Numbered from the stretch's first letter, positions 54,909 to 64,000 are shown. The stretch: DNA of 64,000 nt from Shewanella gelidimarina (GCF_023283945.1 NZ_JAKIKW010000021.1:32740-96739); one strand, 5' to 3'. Numbers and translations: made by a program. Notes: generated from the sequence alone by a model not told the origin.

Positions 54909-56237
54909 CTAGAATGGGTGATCCACCATAACCCAACCGTTAGTCGCTTCATCGGAATGAGCGATATCAAAGCGGATCACAATACCGGCGGTTAATGCTC
55001 TTAACGACAAGCCGTAATCAACTTTAAGATCCGACAGTAACGTGCTGGCGGTATATTCTGGTGCCACTCTACCCGCTTCAACAAAACCAACCACTTGAAA
55101 CCAATCTAACCTTAAGAACTTCAACCAATTAATGTCTTCTATCGGGTTATATTTCAAAGTATAGCGATATTCAGCACTGCTATAGATAGCCGCTTTGTCA
55201 TGAAAACGATTTTGGTCGAAGCCTCTCATACGATAAAAGCCACCTAAAGTCGCACCTTCATTGTAAGGCGCATTGTTGGTGACTTGTCGCCCGCCAAGTG
55301 CGTCATACTCAAGTTCCCATGATGGTGAGTAACCAGTCCAAAAGTTGAGTGCGAGTATTCGCTGACTGGCATAATCTGACTCTCCAAATGAAAAATACTT
55401 ACTCATATCGAGGTTCATAAAGGTCCACTCATTATCAGAGTCTAACCATGCAGCATCGTGAGAAACTGAAAAGTACTGACTGCTACCACTTGATGGGTTA
55501 ACCGAAAAATCAGTGTTGTCGTATAAGATCCCCAATTCTATGGCATGGATGGTGCCATCAAGCTCGCCATCGACAAATTCAAAACTTTGATAACGGTTAA
55601 ACTGGCGTAACACTACAACGGTTGCACCGCTTTCAAGCGGATCCCAACTTTTTCCACCACTTGGCTCAGACACTAATAAGCCATTTTTAAGCTTGTATTC
55701 AACCATGCCCTTATCTTTGGTCGCACCGATTGGCAATGCATACTCAAGCTTTATATCAAACCAGTTTGATGAACCATTGGCTTCTAAGAATTGTAAATTG
55801 GTTGAATCATTACTTCCTGGAAGCGGCGTACCCGCAGGAATTAACTCTTGACCCCCTCCAGCATAAGCACGTTGATCAGGATAATAACCGAGGAAACCGT
55901 AGGTACTTAAGAAAAAGCGTTCTGTTTTTGGCAGTTTAAAATTCCACACACCGAGTCCGATACCTTGGCTCACATCACCGCCAAATACGGTGCCACCAAT
56001 GGTCATCTGATCTTGGAAGTAGCCACTGAGCATGCCACCTAAACCAATGTTAAGGCCCATAGATTCAGAGTTGAAAAAATAAGGTAAAAGCAGCTTTTCT
56101 TTAACATTGTCGGGCGTCTCAGCTCGGTCAATTGAGGTTTTAACATTAGCCGCTGGCGTTGCAAGTGTGCACATAGGTAACAACGCGAGAGCGAAGATAC
56201 CGCTATTAAAGACGTTAATATTGGTTTTTAAACCCAT
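54909..56237 (-). CDS. Omp85-like outer-membrane beta-barrel (BamA/TamA barrel without POTRA)
   Basis: 442-residue outer-membrane protein with signal peptide (cleavage near TLATPA). The body looks like an Omp85-superfamily 16-strand barrel of the surface-antigen type. It includes the loop-6-like motif GGFYRMRGFDQNRFHD and closes with a beta signal ending in HPF. No POTRA domain fits in the short N-terminus, so it belongs to the solitary-barrel group. GGGGA precedes the ATG. Role unknown. Confidence 0.82.
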   Translation of the reverse strand: MGLKTNINVFNSGIFALALLPMCTLATPAANVKTSIDRAETPDNVKEKLLLPYFFNSESMGLNIGLGGMLSGYFQDQMTIGGTVFGGDVSQGIGLGVWNFKLPKTERFFLSTYGFLGYYPDQRAYAGGGQELIPAGTPLPGSNDSTNLQFLEANGSSNWFDIKLEYALPIGATKDKGMVEYKLKNGLLVSEPSGGKSWDPLESGATVVVLRQFNRYQSFEFVDGELDGTIHAIELGILYDNTDFSVNPSSGSSQYFSVSHDAAWLDSDNEWTFMNLDMSKYFSFGESDYASQRILALNFWTGYSPSWELEYDALGGRQVTNNAPYNEGATLGGFYRMRGFDQNRFHDKAAIYSSAEYRYTLKYNPIEDINWLKFLRLDWFQVVGFVEAGRVAPEYTASTLLSDLKVDYGLSLRALTAGIVIRFDIAHSDEATNGWVMVDHPF

Positions 56238-56579
56238 TTAATTCCCCAATTCAATTATGCGTTAAATACGCCAAAATTCAGCACCGCTAATTAACGTCAA
56301 TATAAGTTTTCTTTTACCCACAATACACATACCAACCAAGTAAACACAACGGTATCAATAAAATAGTACCAACAAAATAACAACATCTGATATCTTACGA
56401 GTAAATAAATAACATACGCATTTAATTGATGCGAGATTCAATTAAGAGTTCATGTGAAGCTAGTCGTAGACTAGGTTATCGAAAATAGAGTGACGACTTC
56501 ATCATTAAATGACAGTCAGGTTTCGAAGCCAATAATGGCAACTATACTCATAGAGCCTTTAATAAATGGAGCAAGATTG
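56238..56579. other. Intergenic region between divergent envelope genes
   Basis: 342 AT-rich bases holding both promoters. CTAGTC/GACTAG inverted repeat near 56459-56473. A reading frame continues 30 codons upstream of 56580 but has no ribosome site. Confidence 0.35.
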
Positions 56580-56978
56580 ATGGCTAAAAAAATATTAATA
56601 CCAATCACACTGCTTTGCTGCGTGCTACTGACACTAACGAGTGCAACCGCCGCAACGCCAGCGGTTGGCACCCATAATGGTCAATTGGTCATTCAATCAG
56701 GTCAGGCTATGGCGTGGGAACAGTCGAGTAAGCAATGGCTTACGGTTGAAGTTTTTTGGAAAAACTGGGTCAACACTCGTGGTGGCCTCACTTGGAAAAG
56801 TAGCGAACAGTACCCAACCTATGAGCAAGTTAAAGAGCAAGATACCTTCCTCGTCGAATTAAATGGCGGCACTTGCATGATGGAGTTTTGGCACGGCCGC
56901 TGGCGCCGAGCAAACGATGTTCGCCGCTGGGACGATGCTTTTAATGACTACTCCGCCTGCCCACGGGTGTTCGACTAG
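56580..56978 (+). CDS. Small exported protein of unknown function
   Basis: 132-residue protein with a signal peptide (MAKKILIPITLLCCVLLTL, cleavage near ATAA). The mature part is Trp-rich, with VEVFWKNWVNTRGGLTW and FWHGRWRRANDVRRWDD, and has two Cys that could form a disulfide. GGAG lies eight bases before this ATG. I do not recognise the family. Confidence 0.72.
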   Translation: MAKKILIPITLLCCVLLTLTSATAATPAVGTHNGQLVIQSGQAMAWEQSSKQWLTVEVFWKNWVNTRGGLTWKSSEQYPTYEQVKEQDTFLVELNGGTCMMEFWHGRWRRANDVRRWDDAFNDYSACPRVFD

Positions 56979-57268
56979 TTTTTGCTATTGGTTGTGTGCT
57001 CCGCAATGCGACCTCTGCACCCTAAGTTCACTTTAGGGGGATGTCGCTATTGCAGAATGCAGATAATGATTATTCCCCTGACAAAATAAATCGCACAAAT
57101 CAATCACACAAATCAAGGCACTGTAAAAGGTTCAGCTAGTATTTGATTTAACTTAGTTGTTTCTAACAAGCTCACACCTTAAGCCGAAACTTCTGACGCC
57201 GTTTCGATTGTCACGTAATATTTCTTACTACGAATACTTCGTTATTAATATCCGAGTTAACCTTCATC
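56979..57268. other. Intergenic region with a nested hairpin at 57003-57053
   Basis: An outer stem GCAAT-GCGAC/GTCGC-TATTGC encloses an inner CCCTAA/TTAGGG stem around GTTCACT. It follows the small exported protein gene and may be a terminator without a T-run or a small structured RNA. The rest shows no gene. Confidence 0.5.
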
Positions 57269-58534
57269 ATGTCAGAAACTTCATTTGAACGGGCTAAGCG
57301 CTCATTTATTGCAGCAATATGGGCGACGCTAGCGAGCATATCCCTTGGATTAGCCTTTAAAATTTGGCTAGCACAATGGGTCGCCAAAAGTGATCTTGCG
57401 CTTTATCACACCGTTGTCGACATTATTTCCTTATCCTTGATCCTCTTAAGCGGTTTTAGAAGCTCAATGGTCGTGAGTTTTTCCCAAACAAAAAACGCGC
57501 AGGATATTACCAATATTTTTCGCTACTCACTCATATTAATGGTGCTGCTGACATGGGGGATAGTGCTGCCTTATATCAAACATCAACTCAAGATTGATGT
57601 CGAATATGTTCAGTTGGTGGGTATTATTCTTGGTATGGGCTTTAAGGTGTATTTCACTAATCAAATTGGTATGTATCGACTTTATCATATTGCCAATAAA
57701 GCGATTTGGATTGAGCCATTAGTGCAAATACTGCTGTTCTTAGTGTGTTACTACGCCCTGCACCAAAGCGCGATATCCTCGCTGTTTTTCAGCCTAATGC
57801 TCTCTAGTATAGCCGTTGCCTGCTACATGTTTATTCAACGTCGCAAAGAGATTGCTACCACCCCTTTCGCCCCCGTTCAACTCGACCCTGAGATGCGTAA
57901 TTTTGTGAAAAAAAGCATGCTGTCTTCTTTAGAGGTCGGTGCTAGTATTTTGATGATCTACATTACTGTTCTACTGACCGTTGGTTACTTTACTGTGGAT
58001 GAACTCGGAGACTTCCAAGTTGTTGTTAGACCCTTGTTTGCTTATATGACACTGCTATTTATCTTTCCTGTTTATCGCTATATTCTACCTGAAATAGCCC
58101 AGTGTCTCCGTGAAGGGGAGTATGAACAGATAGCCAAAATGCGACGCTGGTTTTATACCTTAGGCGTCACCATAAGCTGTTTATTTTTACTGAGCATGAT
58201 ATTTTTCAGTGAAGAACTCGTCACGCTGATCTTCCCTGCCACTTACGCTTCTGCAGCGCCAGTATTGATGCATTTCTCACTGTTCTTTGGTTTTATGATG
58301 TTAAATGCCTTTCAGATAGCCTATATAAAAGCCCACGGCCACTTTATGCAGAGTTTATCGATTCGTATCGCTGGTATCGTCACTTTAGTTGCTATGTTTT
58401 ATATTTTACGGGCTTTCACTGATAACGTGGTCGCAGTTATCCTCGCGATGGGGTGTGGCTACGTACTGATGTTTATCATTTCGAGTGTGATGGAATATCG
58501 CCTAGTCAGACAACATAAACTGGCCTCTAACTAA
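57269..58534 (+). CDS. Oligosaccharide flippase / polysaccharide biosynthesis membrane protein
   Basis: 421-residue membrane protein with about twelve helices, of the MOP superfamily (Wzx-like, polysaccharide synthesis type). It would move lipid-linked sugars across the inner membrane. Evidence is overall hydrophobic layout and the start RAKRSFIAAIWATLASISLG. No glycosyltransferase or other polysaccharide gene lies nearby, which is unusual for a flippase. The ribosome site is weak. Confidence 0.75.
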   Translation: MSETSFERAKRSFIAAIWATLASISLGLAFKIWLAQWVAKSDLALYHTVVDIISLSLILLSGFRSSMVVSFSQTKNAQDITNIFRYSLILMVLLTWGIVLPYIKHQLKIDVEYVQLVGIILGMGFKVYFTNQIGMYRLYHIANKAIWIEPLVQILLFLVCYYALHQSAISSLFFSLMLSSIAVACYMFIQRRKEIATTPFAPVQLDPEMRNFVKKSMLSSLEVGASILMIYITVLLTVGYFTVDELGDFQVVVRPLFAYMTLLFIFPVYRYILPEIAQCLREGEYEQIAKMRRWFYTLGVTISCLFLLSMIFFSEELVTLIFPATYASAAPVLMHFSLFFGFMMLNAFQIAYIKAHGHFMQSLSIRIAGIVTLVAMFYILRAFTDNVVAVILAMGCGYVLMFIISSVMEYRLVRQHKLASN

Positions 58535-58556
58535 AGCGATAATCTGTTCAATGTCC

Positions 58557-59435
58557 CTAAGGCTTAAGCTGCTGACAGATCGTATCAATAAACCATTGAT
58601 AACGACTGGGCAGCTGCCGCTGTTTCTTGGTCACCATATAAAGCTCTTCAGCAACGTCTGACAAGGTGTTCGCAACAAAGAGTGGCTCAGGATATTCATC
58701 CACCACTATCTGCGGTAGAACGGTAAAACCTAAGCCTTTAGAGACGGGTAACAAAATTTGATTCAACTGATTGATATAACCCCGTTGCTTGAGTTTATTC
58801 ATCCCTGAAAATTCATTGCCAAAATGGGCGCTCAACAGTTGCTCGGCATAATAATGGCCGTCTGGATGATTGATAAAGCCTATCTTCTCCAATAAAGACA
58901 GGGTTACGTTAGCCCCGCTATAGCTTGGCGGTAACACTAAGCATAGTGCCTGCTTGCCTAAATATTGTTGCTTAAGCTCCAACGACGATTGCTGCTGCGT
59001 CACAATACCAACGTCCACACTATTATCTAAAATACTATTAATGATGGCGCTGTTCGGCGCTGCCTCTAGAGAAACTTGAAGCTGTTCATGCTGTAATTGA
59101 TATTGCACAAAACGAGGGTAAAAGTGCATGGCTAATGCGCCAGAGCAAGCAATGCGGCAGATCCCACTATGAGGTTCATCGACTTGGAGTTGCTGCAGTA
59201 GATGCTCCTCCTCTGCGATTTTTCCTTTGGCATAAGCCAGTAATTGCAGGCCCGCATCCGTCAGTTCAAAACTTTTGCCCTTTCGGGTTAATAACAAGGT
59301 GCCAACTTGATTTTCAAGCTTATTAATATGCTGACTCACGCCAGGCTGAGTCATAAATAATTGCTCTGCAGTGCGAGTAAAATGTCCTACCTCGGCGAGA
59401 GTCACAAACGTTATTAGCCATTGTTGATTCAGCAT
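58557..59435 (-). CDS. LysR-family transcriptional regulator
   Basis: 292-residue LysR regulator. The N-terminal helix-turn-helix is clear: FVTLAEVGHFTRTAEQLFMTQPGVSQHINKLE. The effector-binding domain follows (RIACSGALAMHFYPRF). AAGGAG is ideally placed before this ATG; a start five codons upstream is less likely. It is divergent from a VOC-family gene that is now broken, its probable former target. Confidence 0.9.
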   Translation of the reverse strand: MLNQQWLITFVTLAEVGHFTRTAEQLFMTQPGVSQHINKLENQVGTLLLTRKGKSFELTDAGLQLLAYAKGKIAEEEHLLQQLQVDEPHSGICRIACSGALAMHFYPRFVQYQLQHEQLQVSLEAAPNSAIINSILDNSVDVGIVTQQQSSLELKQQYLGKQALCLVLPPSYSGANVTLSLLEKIGFINHPDGHYYAEQLLSAHFGNEFSGMNKLKQRGYINQLNQILLPVSKGLGFTVLPQIVVDEYPEPLFVANTLSDVAEELYMVTKKQRQLPSRYQWFIDTICQQLKP

Positions 59436-59576
59436 TAATACTCCTTTCAAATTTTAAAGCCATCAACATGATAACAAGTAATTATTAAAATACTAGTTAT
59501 TGATAACTCAGCCTAATTCCCATGTCTAATTATACTGAATGCACTGAAACAACAACTCGCTGACAAAGGTACTCAA

Positions 59577-60138
59577 ATGACAAAAGCATATCCACGCACG
59601 TTTCACATATTGGTATTTCCGTTCCCGATATCGAGGCAGCGGTAAAATTCTACACTGAAGTGCTTGGTTGGTATTTAATCATGGAGCCTAACGATGTCAT
59701 TGAAGATGATGGCGCTATTGGTGTGATGTGATGGTAGACGTATTTGGTGCGGGCTGAGGGTCTTTTAAGATAGCGCACATGTCAACGGGTGACAGAATTA
59801 GAGTTGAGTTATTCCAATTCAAAAACCAAGAAAATCCTGAAAACAACTTCGAGTATTGGAAAATAGGTGTGTTCCATTTTTGCGTCCAAGATCCTGACGT
59901 TGAAGGCCTAACAGAGAAGGTTGTGGCAGCGGGAGGTAAAAAGCGTATGAAGGCTCCTAGATACTATTACCCTGGTGAAAAGCCATACCGTATGATCTAC
60001 ATGGAAGATCCGTTCGGCAATATTCTCGAGCTCTACAGCCACAGTTACGAGCTGCACTACGCTAGCATTGGCCAAGCGAATATAAAATGCTTATCTTCGC
60101 TAACATTAAGCATTGCATTGATGACCAAAAGGGGCTGA
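59577..60138 (+). pseudogene. Decayed VOC/glyoxalase-family gene
   Basis: Parts of one VOC-fold protein are spread over different frames. MTKAYPRTF continues, after a missing base near 59604, as HIGISVPDIEAAVKFYTEV. That frame stops at TGA 59729-59731. A third stretch (MVDVFGAG) meets TGA at 59755-59757 where Trp is expected. The last part, from MSTGDRI through MEDPFGNILELYSHSYELHY, is intact. Three lesions make this a pseudogene rather than a single sequencing error. An ATG at 59779 could still give a 119-residue remnant. Confidence 0.85.
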
Positions 60139-60154
60139 ATTATCAGCCCCTTTT
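60127..60154. terminator. Bidirectional terminator
   Basis: AAAAGGGGCTGA pairs with TCAGCCCCTTTT around a four-base loop, between the VOC pseudogene and the convergent cyclase gene. Confidence 0.88.
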
Positions 60155-60192
60155 GTCGTTTCATCCTCAAAACCGATGCGTTTAGCCCGTTT

Positions 60193-61803
60193 CTAACCCA
60201 CCAATTCTGCTTTAGGCTTAATATTTTCTGCATCAATAAAGACTTGATTACGGCCATTATCTTTCGCTTTATAGAGCGCAATGTCTGCAACTGCCGCAAA
60301 CTTAATCATATCGTCATGTTCTGTAGGAATGATACTTGCCACCCCTACACTTACCGTCACATAAGGGCCAGTAAAGGAGCTGGCATGCGGAATATTTAGG
60401 ACTTCGACATTACTACAGCAACGTTGTGCTGGAGAGAAACAATCACGTGTATGGGGTAATAACACCACAAACTCCTCTCCGCCGTAACGAGCAACGACAT
60501 CACTTGGACGATGCAATGCTTCAGCAATAGCTTGGGCAACTTCGATTAAACACTGATCGCCAGCAAGATGGCCATAGGAATCGTTGTAGCTCTTAAAGTT
60601 ATCAATATCGATCATCAATAACGCCAATCGCGTTTTATTTTTTATGGCTAATTGCCACTCTCTTTGAAATGCCTCATCAAAAAAACGTCGATTACCAATT
60701 CGAGTCAAACTGTCGGTCATTGATAATGCTTCGAGCTTCTTCTTAGCAAGATTAAGATCTCGCGTACGCTCCTTTACTTGTATATCAATCATATGTGTAT
60801 GACGCATGATAAAAAACACATAAATGGCTAAAGCAAGCGTCGCCGATATCCCAAAAGCACCGACTAAATAGGGGAAAGCGGTACGCCGTTCTGCAATATA
60901 ACCTTCACTTGGCATCGCATGAATTTGCCATTGGCGTCCACTAAAACGCGTTAGTGGCCGCTGATAAACGATTTCACTGTTATTTTGGTGAAAGTTAACC
61001 GACTCATTGTCGCGTAAATTACTGTATAACGCCTGATGCTTATCATTAGTGATATCTTCGAGCGTGTAGTCAATCCCTTGTACCCAGGTGCGCTTAATGG
61101 CGCTATCGAACATATCTGCAATACGAAAAACACCGCCAATAAAGCCTAACAGTCGTTGTTGGCGTTTAATCAGTGTATTGGGCTCACCTTGGTAGATCGG
61201 TAGAAATATAAATACACCAGTTTGATCATTTGCCTGCACAAGCTTGACCCCAGCAGAGGCCATTGAGGTGCCGATATCCCGAGACTTATTGAGTACTTTC
61301 ATAAACTCAATTTCCGATCCAAAATCAAAGCCTAATGCATTTTCATTACCCGCGAATGGCTCTAAATACAAAACAGGAAAATGCTGGGAGCGAGACGTGG
61401 CCGTCACCAAGTTTTGATTCGTGGTTCTTTCGGTGAATTCAAAGTCTGGATAAAACGTATGTTGGCGAGTTTCCATTGCCACTCGGTCTAGCGCATCAAC
61501 CCTTGGGATCCACTCTAACGCTTGAATATTGCGATGACGCATAAGAAAACTGGTAGCAACCTGCTTAAACTCTCCACGGCTCACGTTATCGGAGCTAATA
61601 AAAACCCCTTTTAGCGCATGCAGCACCTCAATATTAAGCATTATTTCTTGCTCTAAAACTCGCGCTTTATCGTCAATATCTTGAGTAAACTCCACTTCAA
61701 TAGCGCGAGTTTCTTCAACATAAAGCCGCATGCCAATAGCGACGGAGATAACAATGCTCACTAGTGTAGTAAACAATAAAACGGATAAAGATAAGGTTTT
61801 CAT
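60193..61803 (-). CDS. CHASE-domain diguanylate cyclase
   Basis: 536-residue membrane enzyme predicted to make cyclic di-GMP. It has an N-terminal membrane helix, a periplasmic CHASE domain (about 40-250, with ALEWIPRVDALDR and LGFDFGSE), a second helix near 310-330 and a short coiled linker. The GGDEF domain has the active-site GGEEF near 441-445. The inhibitory-site RPSD lies exactly five residues before it, so product feedback is likely. The helix after LPHTRD looks a few residues shorter than usual. A TTG three codons upstream is an alternative start. Confidence 0.9.
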   Translation of the reverse strand: MKTLSLSVLLFTTLVSIVISVAIGMRLYVEETRAIEVEFTQDIDDKARVLEQEIMLNIEVLHALKGVFISSDNVSRGEFKQVATSFLMRHRNIQALEWIPRVDALDRVAMETRQHTFYPDFEFTERTTNQNLVTATSRSQHFPVLYLEPFAGNENALGFDFGSEIEFMKVLNKSRDIGTSMASAGVKLVQANDQTGVFIFLPIYQGEPNTLIKRQQRLLGFIGGVFRIADMFDSAIKRTWVQGIDYTLEDITNDKHQALYSNLRDNESVNFHQNNSEIVYQRPLTRFSGRQWQIHAMPSEGYIAERRTAFPYLVGAFGISATLALAIYVFFIMRHTHMIDIQVKERTRDLNLAKKKLEALSMTDSLTRIGNRRFFDEAFQREWQLAIKNKTRLALLMIDIDNFKSYNDSYGHLAGDQCLIEVAQAIAEALHRPSDVVARYGGEEFVVLLPHTRDCFSPAQRCCSNVEVLNIPHASSFTGPYVTVSVGVASIIPTEHDDMIKFAAVADIALYKAKDNGRNQVFIDAENIKPKAELVG

Positions 61804-61875
61804 AGCGCCCAAATTTCACTTTAAAAGGCCATGTTATTCATGGCTCTCAATATTATTTAATCTTTAAAAATCAAC

Positions 61876-62724
61876 CTATCCCCACGGCATATCGACGTAG
61901 AGCCTCACTAAAGTGTCTTTATCCCAAGGTAAAATAGCCAGATAGTCGGGAGCATTTTTATCTCGGTTATCAAAAGGATCAAGATTATATTCGGTATGTT
62001 CAACACTGAGTTTGATTAAGCTATCTTCAATCCAGCTATCAGAATGATAACTAAATACAGCTGAGTATTTATTCTCTAACCAGTCGCTTCCATCGTTCCA
62101 TGTTTGCGCGCCGGCATAAATATCAAATGACTCACCCAGCATAATTCGAGTGTCTGCCGCGACGGAGTAAGCGCCAGTTTTGTTCTGGAAGTCTTCTCGG
62201 TCATAGCCACGTTCTCTTGGCACATCATCATCGATTTCGAGCATATAATGACCACCAGCAAGCGTTAATCCTGCATAGACTTTGTCACTGTTATAGCGAG
62301 CGACAATACCTGGGAATAGCTTTGACTGTTTCTCAACGGAGCTCACGGTATTACGCTTACCGTCGAGTGTGACTTGCCATTGCAGGTTCATGGTGGGAGA
62401 AAAACGATACAAGTTGCCGTCTACAGACCAAGCCGTTTCAAACCAAATAGGGATATGGTCGGGATCAAGCTTATCTTTATCATCATCAATAAAGATATCT
62501 ATATTGCCTTTCCAACTAATATTGGACTGAGTGATATGTTCTACAAAAAAGCCCGCATGCGCGCCTAATGTATGCGAATCAACTTGCTCAACAATAGTGT
62601 TGTGACCGCCAAATGCGATACGCCAATCAGTACCTTCCGCTTTAGCGGTAACGCTCATTGCAGCGCACACGACTGAACCTATAATTAAATATGATGGTAT
62701 ATTCAAATCCATTTCCCCCAACAT
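61876..62724 (-). CDS. Predicted outer-membrane protein, unknown family
   Basis: 282-residue protein with a signal peptide (cleavage near AKAEG) and alternating short amphipathic strands rich in aromatic and acidic residues, ending in RLYVDMPWG. This fits a small outer-membrane beta-barrel. I do not recognise the family. ATGs at 62724 and 62712 are both possible; a G-rich run lies between them. It is downstream of nothing related. Confidence 0.68.
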   Translation of the reverse strand: MLGEMDLNIPSYLIIGSVVCAAMSVTAKAEGTDWRIAFGGHNTIVEQVDSHTLGAHAGFFVEHITQSNISWKGNIDIFIDDDKDKLDPDHIPIWFETAWSVDGNLYRFSPTMNLQWQVTLDGKRNTVSSVEKQSKLFPGIVARYNSDKVYAGLTLAGGHYMLEIDDDVPRERGYDREDFQNKTGAYSVAADTRIMLGESFDIYAGAQTWNDGSDWLENKYSAVFSYHSDSWIEDSLIKLSVEHTEYNLDPFDNRDKNAPDYLAILPWDKDTLVRLYVDMPWG

Positions 62725-63194
62725 GACGTTTAAGTTTTAAAGTTGAACCAATTGAAATTCAATCATAAAAACTAAATAATTGACTAAAATTTAGCACAAG
62801 TCACGCGCTTAATCTGTTTAATCTTAGCTCTGATGTCGCTGAAAAGCTTAAATTAATGGGAAAAAATGACGCGCTGACTCAAACCAATGTTCATCAGACC
62901 TATTTCAAGTAGTACACAAACGTCTATTAGTTCCATCAAAAACAAAAAATAAGCACTAATTCAATTCAGTTTGTGAAGCACTACAAACTTTAAAATGAAA
63001 AGTCACTTTTCTCATCGAAAGCACCATATAAGTCACACTCTAGTGCATGTCAGAAAGTAAAATTTAAGTCATAATTAAGCATATTGTTTTATTCTTAATA
63101 ACTATAAATTAAAGTCGCGAAATCTTAATAGCTGTATTTTTCGTTACGATTACACCTTGTCTAAAAAGACAAAGGTCACTTTGAGGGCATTAGC
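62725..63194. other. Long AT-rich intergenic region
   Basis: 470 bases between divergent genes. It must hold both promoters. I see no coding frame, known RNA or clear operator. Confidence 0.35.
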
Positions 63195-63848
63195 TTGATT
63201 AAACATATCGCTTTAGCATTAACACTTGTCGTTGCTCCAATGAGCAGCTTTGCGGCGCAATTCATTGAAGGTACGCACTTTACCCAAGTATCAGACAAAG
63301 CGCCTAGCAGTGAGCCTAAACTGACTGAGTTTTACTCTCTGTACTGCCATAACTGCTATAACATGGAAAAACAGTATTTAGGTGATATTAAAGCCAGCTT
63401 AGATAAGTCTGTTAGCTTCGACAGCAAGCACGTCGATTTCATGAACAGTGATATTGGTACAGAAGTCATGCGATCTTTAGCGGTGATTCAAACCGTGGGT
63501 CAAAAAGATCAGCTGACTAATGCAATGTTCGCAGCAATCCAAGGAAACGAAGGTGGTCACGACCATAGTGCTGAAGGCCACGAGCATGAGCAAAAGATCA
63601 ATAACCGCGATGACATCAAGCAAGTCTTCGCACAGTTTGGTGTTGATGCCGCGCAGTACGACAAAGCCGCAGACAGCAAAGAAACCAATACTAAACTCGC
63701 TTTATGGCGTGCACAGCAACAAGAATTTCAAATTCAAAGCGTTCCAGCATTCGTGGTTAACGACAAGTATGCCGTTAACATGAACTCGGTACGTACTTTA
63801 GGTGAACTTATCAACCTTATTAACTACCTAGCGGTAGAACATAAGTAA
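63195..63848 (+). CDS. dsbA: Periplasmic thiol:disulfide oxidoreductase DsbA
   Basis: 217-residue periplasmic oxidase that introduces disulfide bonds. The signal peptide ends near SFAAQ. The active site is Cys51-His-Asn-Cys54 in FYSLYCHNCYNME, and the cis-Pro loop is SVPAFVVND. Between the two halves is a His-rich insert at about 119-132 (GGHDHSAEGHEHE), not a standard DsbA feature. It starts at TTG with GAGGG upstream; no closer ATG exists. A strong terminator follows. Confidence 0.92.
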   Translation: MIKHIALALTLVVAPMSSFAAQFIEGTHFTQVSDKAPSSEPKLTEFYSLYCHNCYNMEKQYLGDIKASLDKSVSFDSKHVDFMNSDIGTEVMRSLAVIQTVGQKDQLTNAMFAAIQGNEGGHDHSAEGHEHEQKINNRDDIKQVFAQFGVDAAQYDKAADSKETNTKLALWRAQQQEFQIQSVPAFVVNDKYAVNMNSVRTLGELINLINYLAVEHK

Positions 63849-63945
63849 AACAGCATAAGTTTATTTAGATGATAAAAGGTGCCTAATGGCTAATGCCGAT
63901 CAGTTAGTCAATATTTGATCGGTTGACCGATCTTCTCAGCATGCG

Positions 63946-63980
63946 AAAATCCGAATGTATTCCTTACATTCGGATTTTTT
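63946..63980 (+). terminator. Strong terminator downstream of dsbA
   Basis: AAAATCCGAATGTA pairs perfectly with TACATTCGGATTTT around five bases and ends in six T. A GATCGGT/ACCGATC inverted repeat lies just upstream at 63917-63932. Confidence 0.88.
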
Positions 63981-64000
63981 ATGGACGTATCTCAAGCACT

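Noticed and set aside
59729..59757. TGA codons in the VOC gene as selenocysteine or recoding sites
   Set aside because: One TGA replaces an expected Trp and the other coincides with a frame change; together with a further missing base upstream this is ordinary decay. No SECIS-like hairpin was seen.
63917..63932. GATCGGT/ACCGATC palindrome after dsbA as an attachment site
   Set aside because: No integrase or direct-repeat partner was found; short palindromes of this kind occur by chance.

Overview
This window reads like a chromosomal segment of a marine gammaproteobacterium, most probably Shewanella. The reasons are a torECAD TMAO respiration operon with a pentaheme TorC, a hug/hmu haem-uptake locus with its own TonB-ExbB-ExbD, an SO_0444-type Cys-rich metal permease, CHASE-GGDEF signalling, many TonB-dependent and outer-membrane proteins, moderate GC and ArfA. 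This assignment comes from gene content and was not checked by any search. I saw no rRNA, tRNA, CRISPR array, transposase or prophage.

Layout. 1-1440: three diverged copies of a non-coding, hairpin-rich repeat. 1461-3976: bacterial lipocalin and an ABC exporter. 4128-12702: haem acquisition. A minus-strand receptor-hugX-hugZ operon lies back to back with plus-strand tonB-exbB-exbD and hmuTUV, with a Fur box between them. 12866-15433: GNAT acetyltransferase, nitrilase and a DHFR-like reductase. 15568-17307: Fur-box-preceded hutW (radical SAM haem degradation) and a DUF2956 protein. 17501-22240: tor boxes, torE-torC-torA-torD and a strong terminator. 22419-26310: small membrane, pilin, CatB, DUF1707, YdcH and TM2 proteins. 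26478-28449: a decayed 2OG-Fe(II) oxygenase copy, a YbaK-like deacylase and an intact oxygenase copy. 28631-32343: an odd lipoprotein divergent from an RstAB-like two-component system, then an orphan AbrB protein. 32809-35722: SelO and NDH-2. 36334-38482: a divergent nimR/nimT-like pair. 38622-45790: lipoprotein, Crp-like regulator, a split ygjV, a large TonB receptor and an NhaC antiporter. 46069-50318: unknown Cys-cluster protein, SO_0444-type permease with two palindromic operators, arfA with its in-gene hairpin, and a DMT transporter. 50369-56237: cold-shock/DUF3465 membrane fusion, DEDDy exonuclease, amidohydrolase, pirin and an Omp85-like barrel. 56580-63848: small secreted protein, flippase, LysR with a decayed VOC gene, CHASE-GGDEF cyclase, outer-membrane protein and DsbA.

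How parts work together. Haem captured by the outer-membrane receptor is driven in by TonB-ExbBD, bound by HmuT and imported by HmuUV. HugX, HugZ and HutW then handle or break it down in the cytoplasm. Two near-consensus Fur boxes tie hutW to this locus. TorE/TorC feed electrons to periplasmic TorA, which is matured by TorD, and the promoter carries tandem decamers matching tor boxes. The RstA-like regulator probably acts on the ten-base-phased GTAAG array between it and the divergent lipoprotein.

The most unusual signals are the repeat copies in which whole hairpins are exchanged while their flanks stay conserved, the GTAAG array with its lipoprotein, the paired operators before the metal permease, and the hairpin embedded in arfA.
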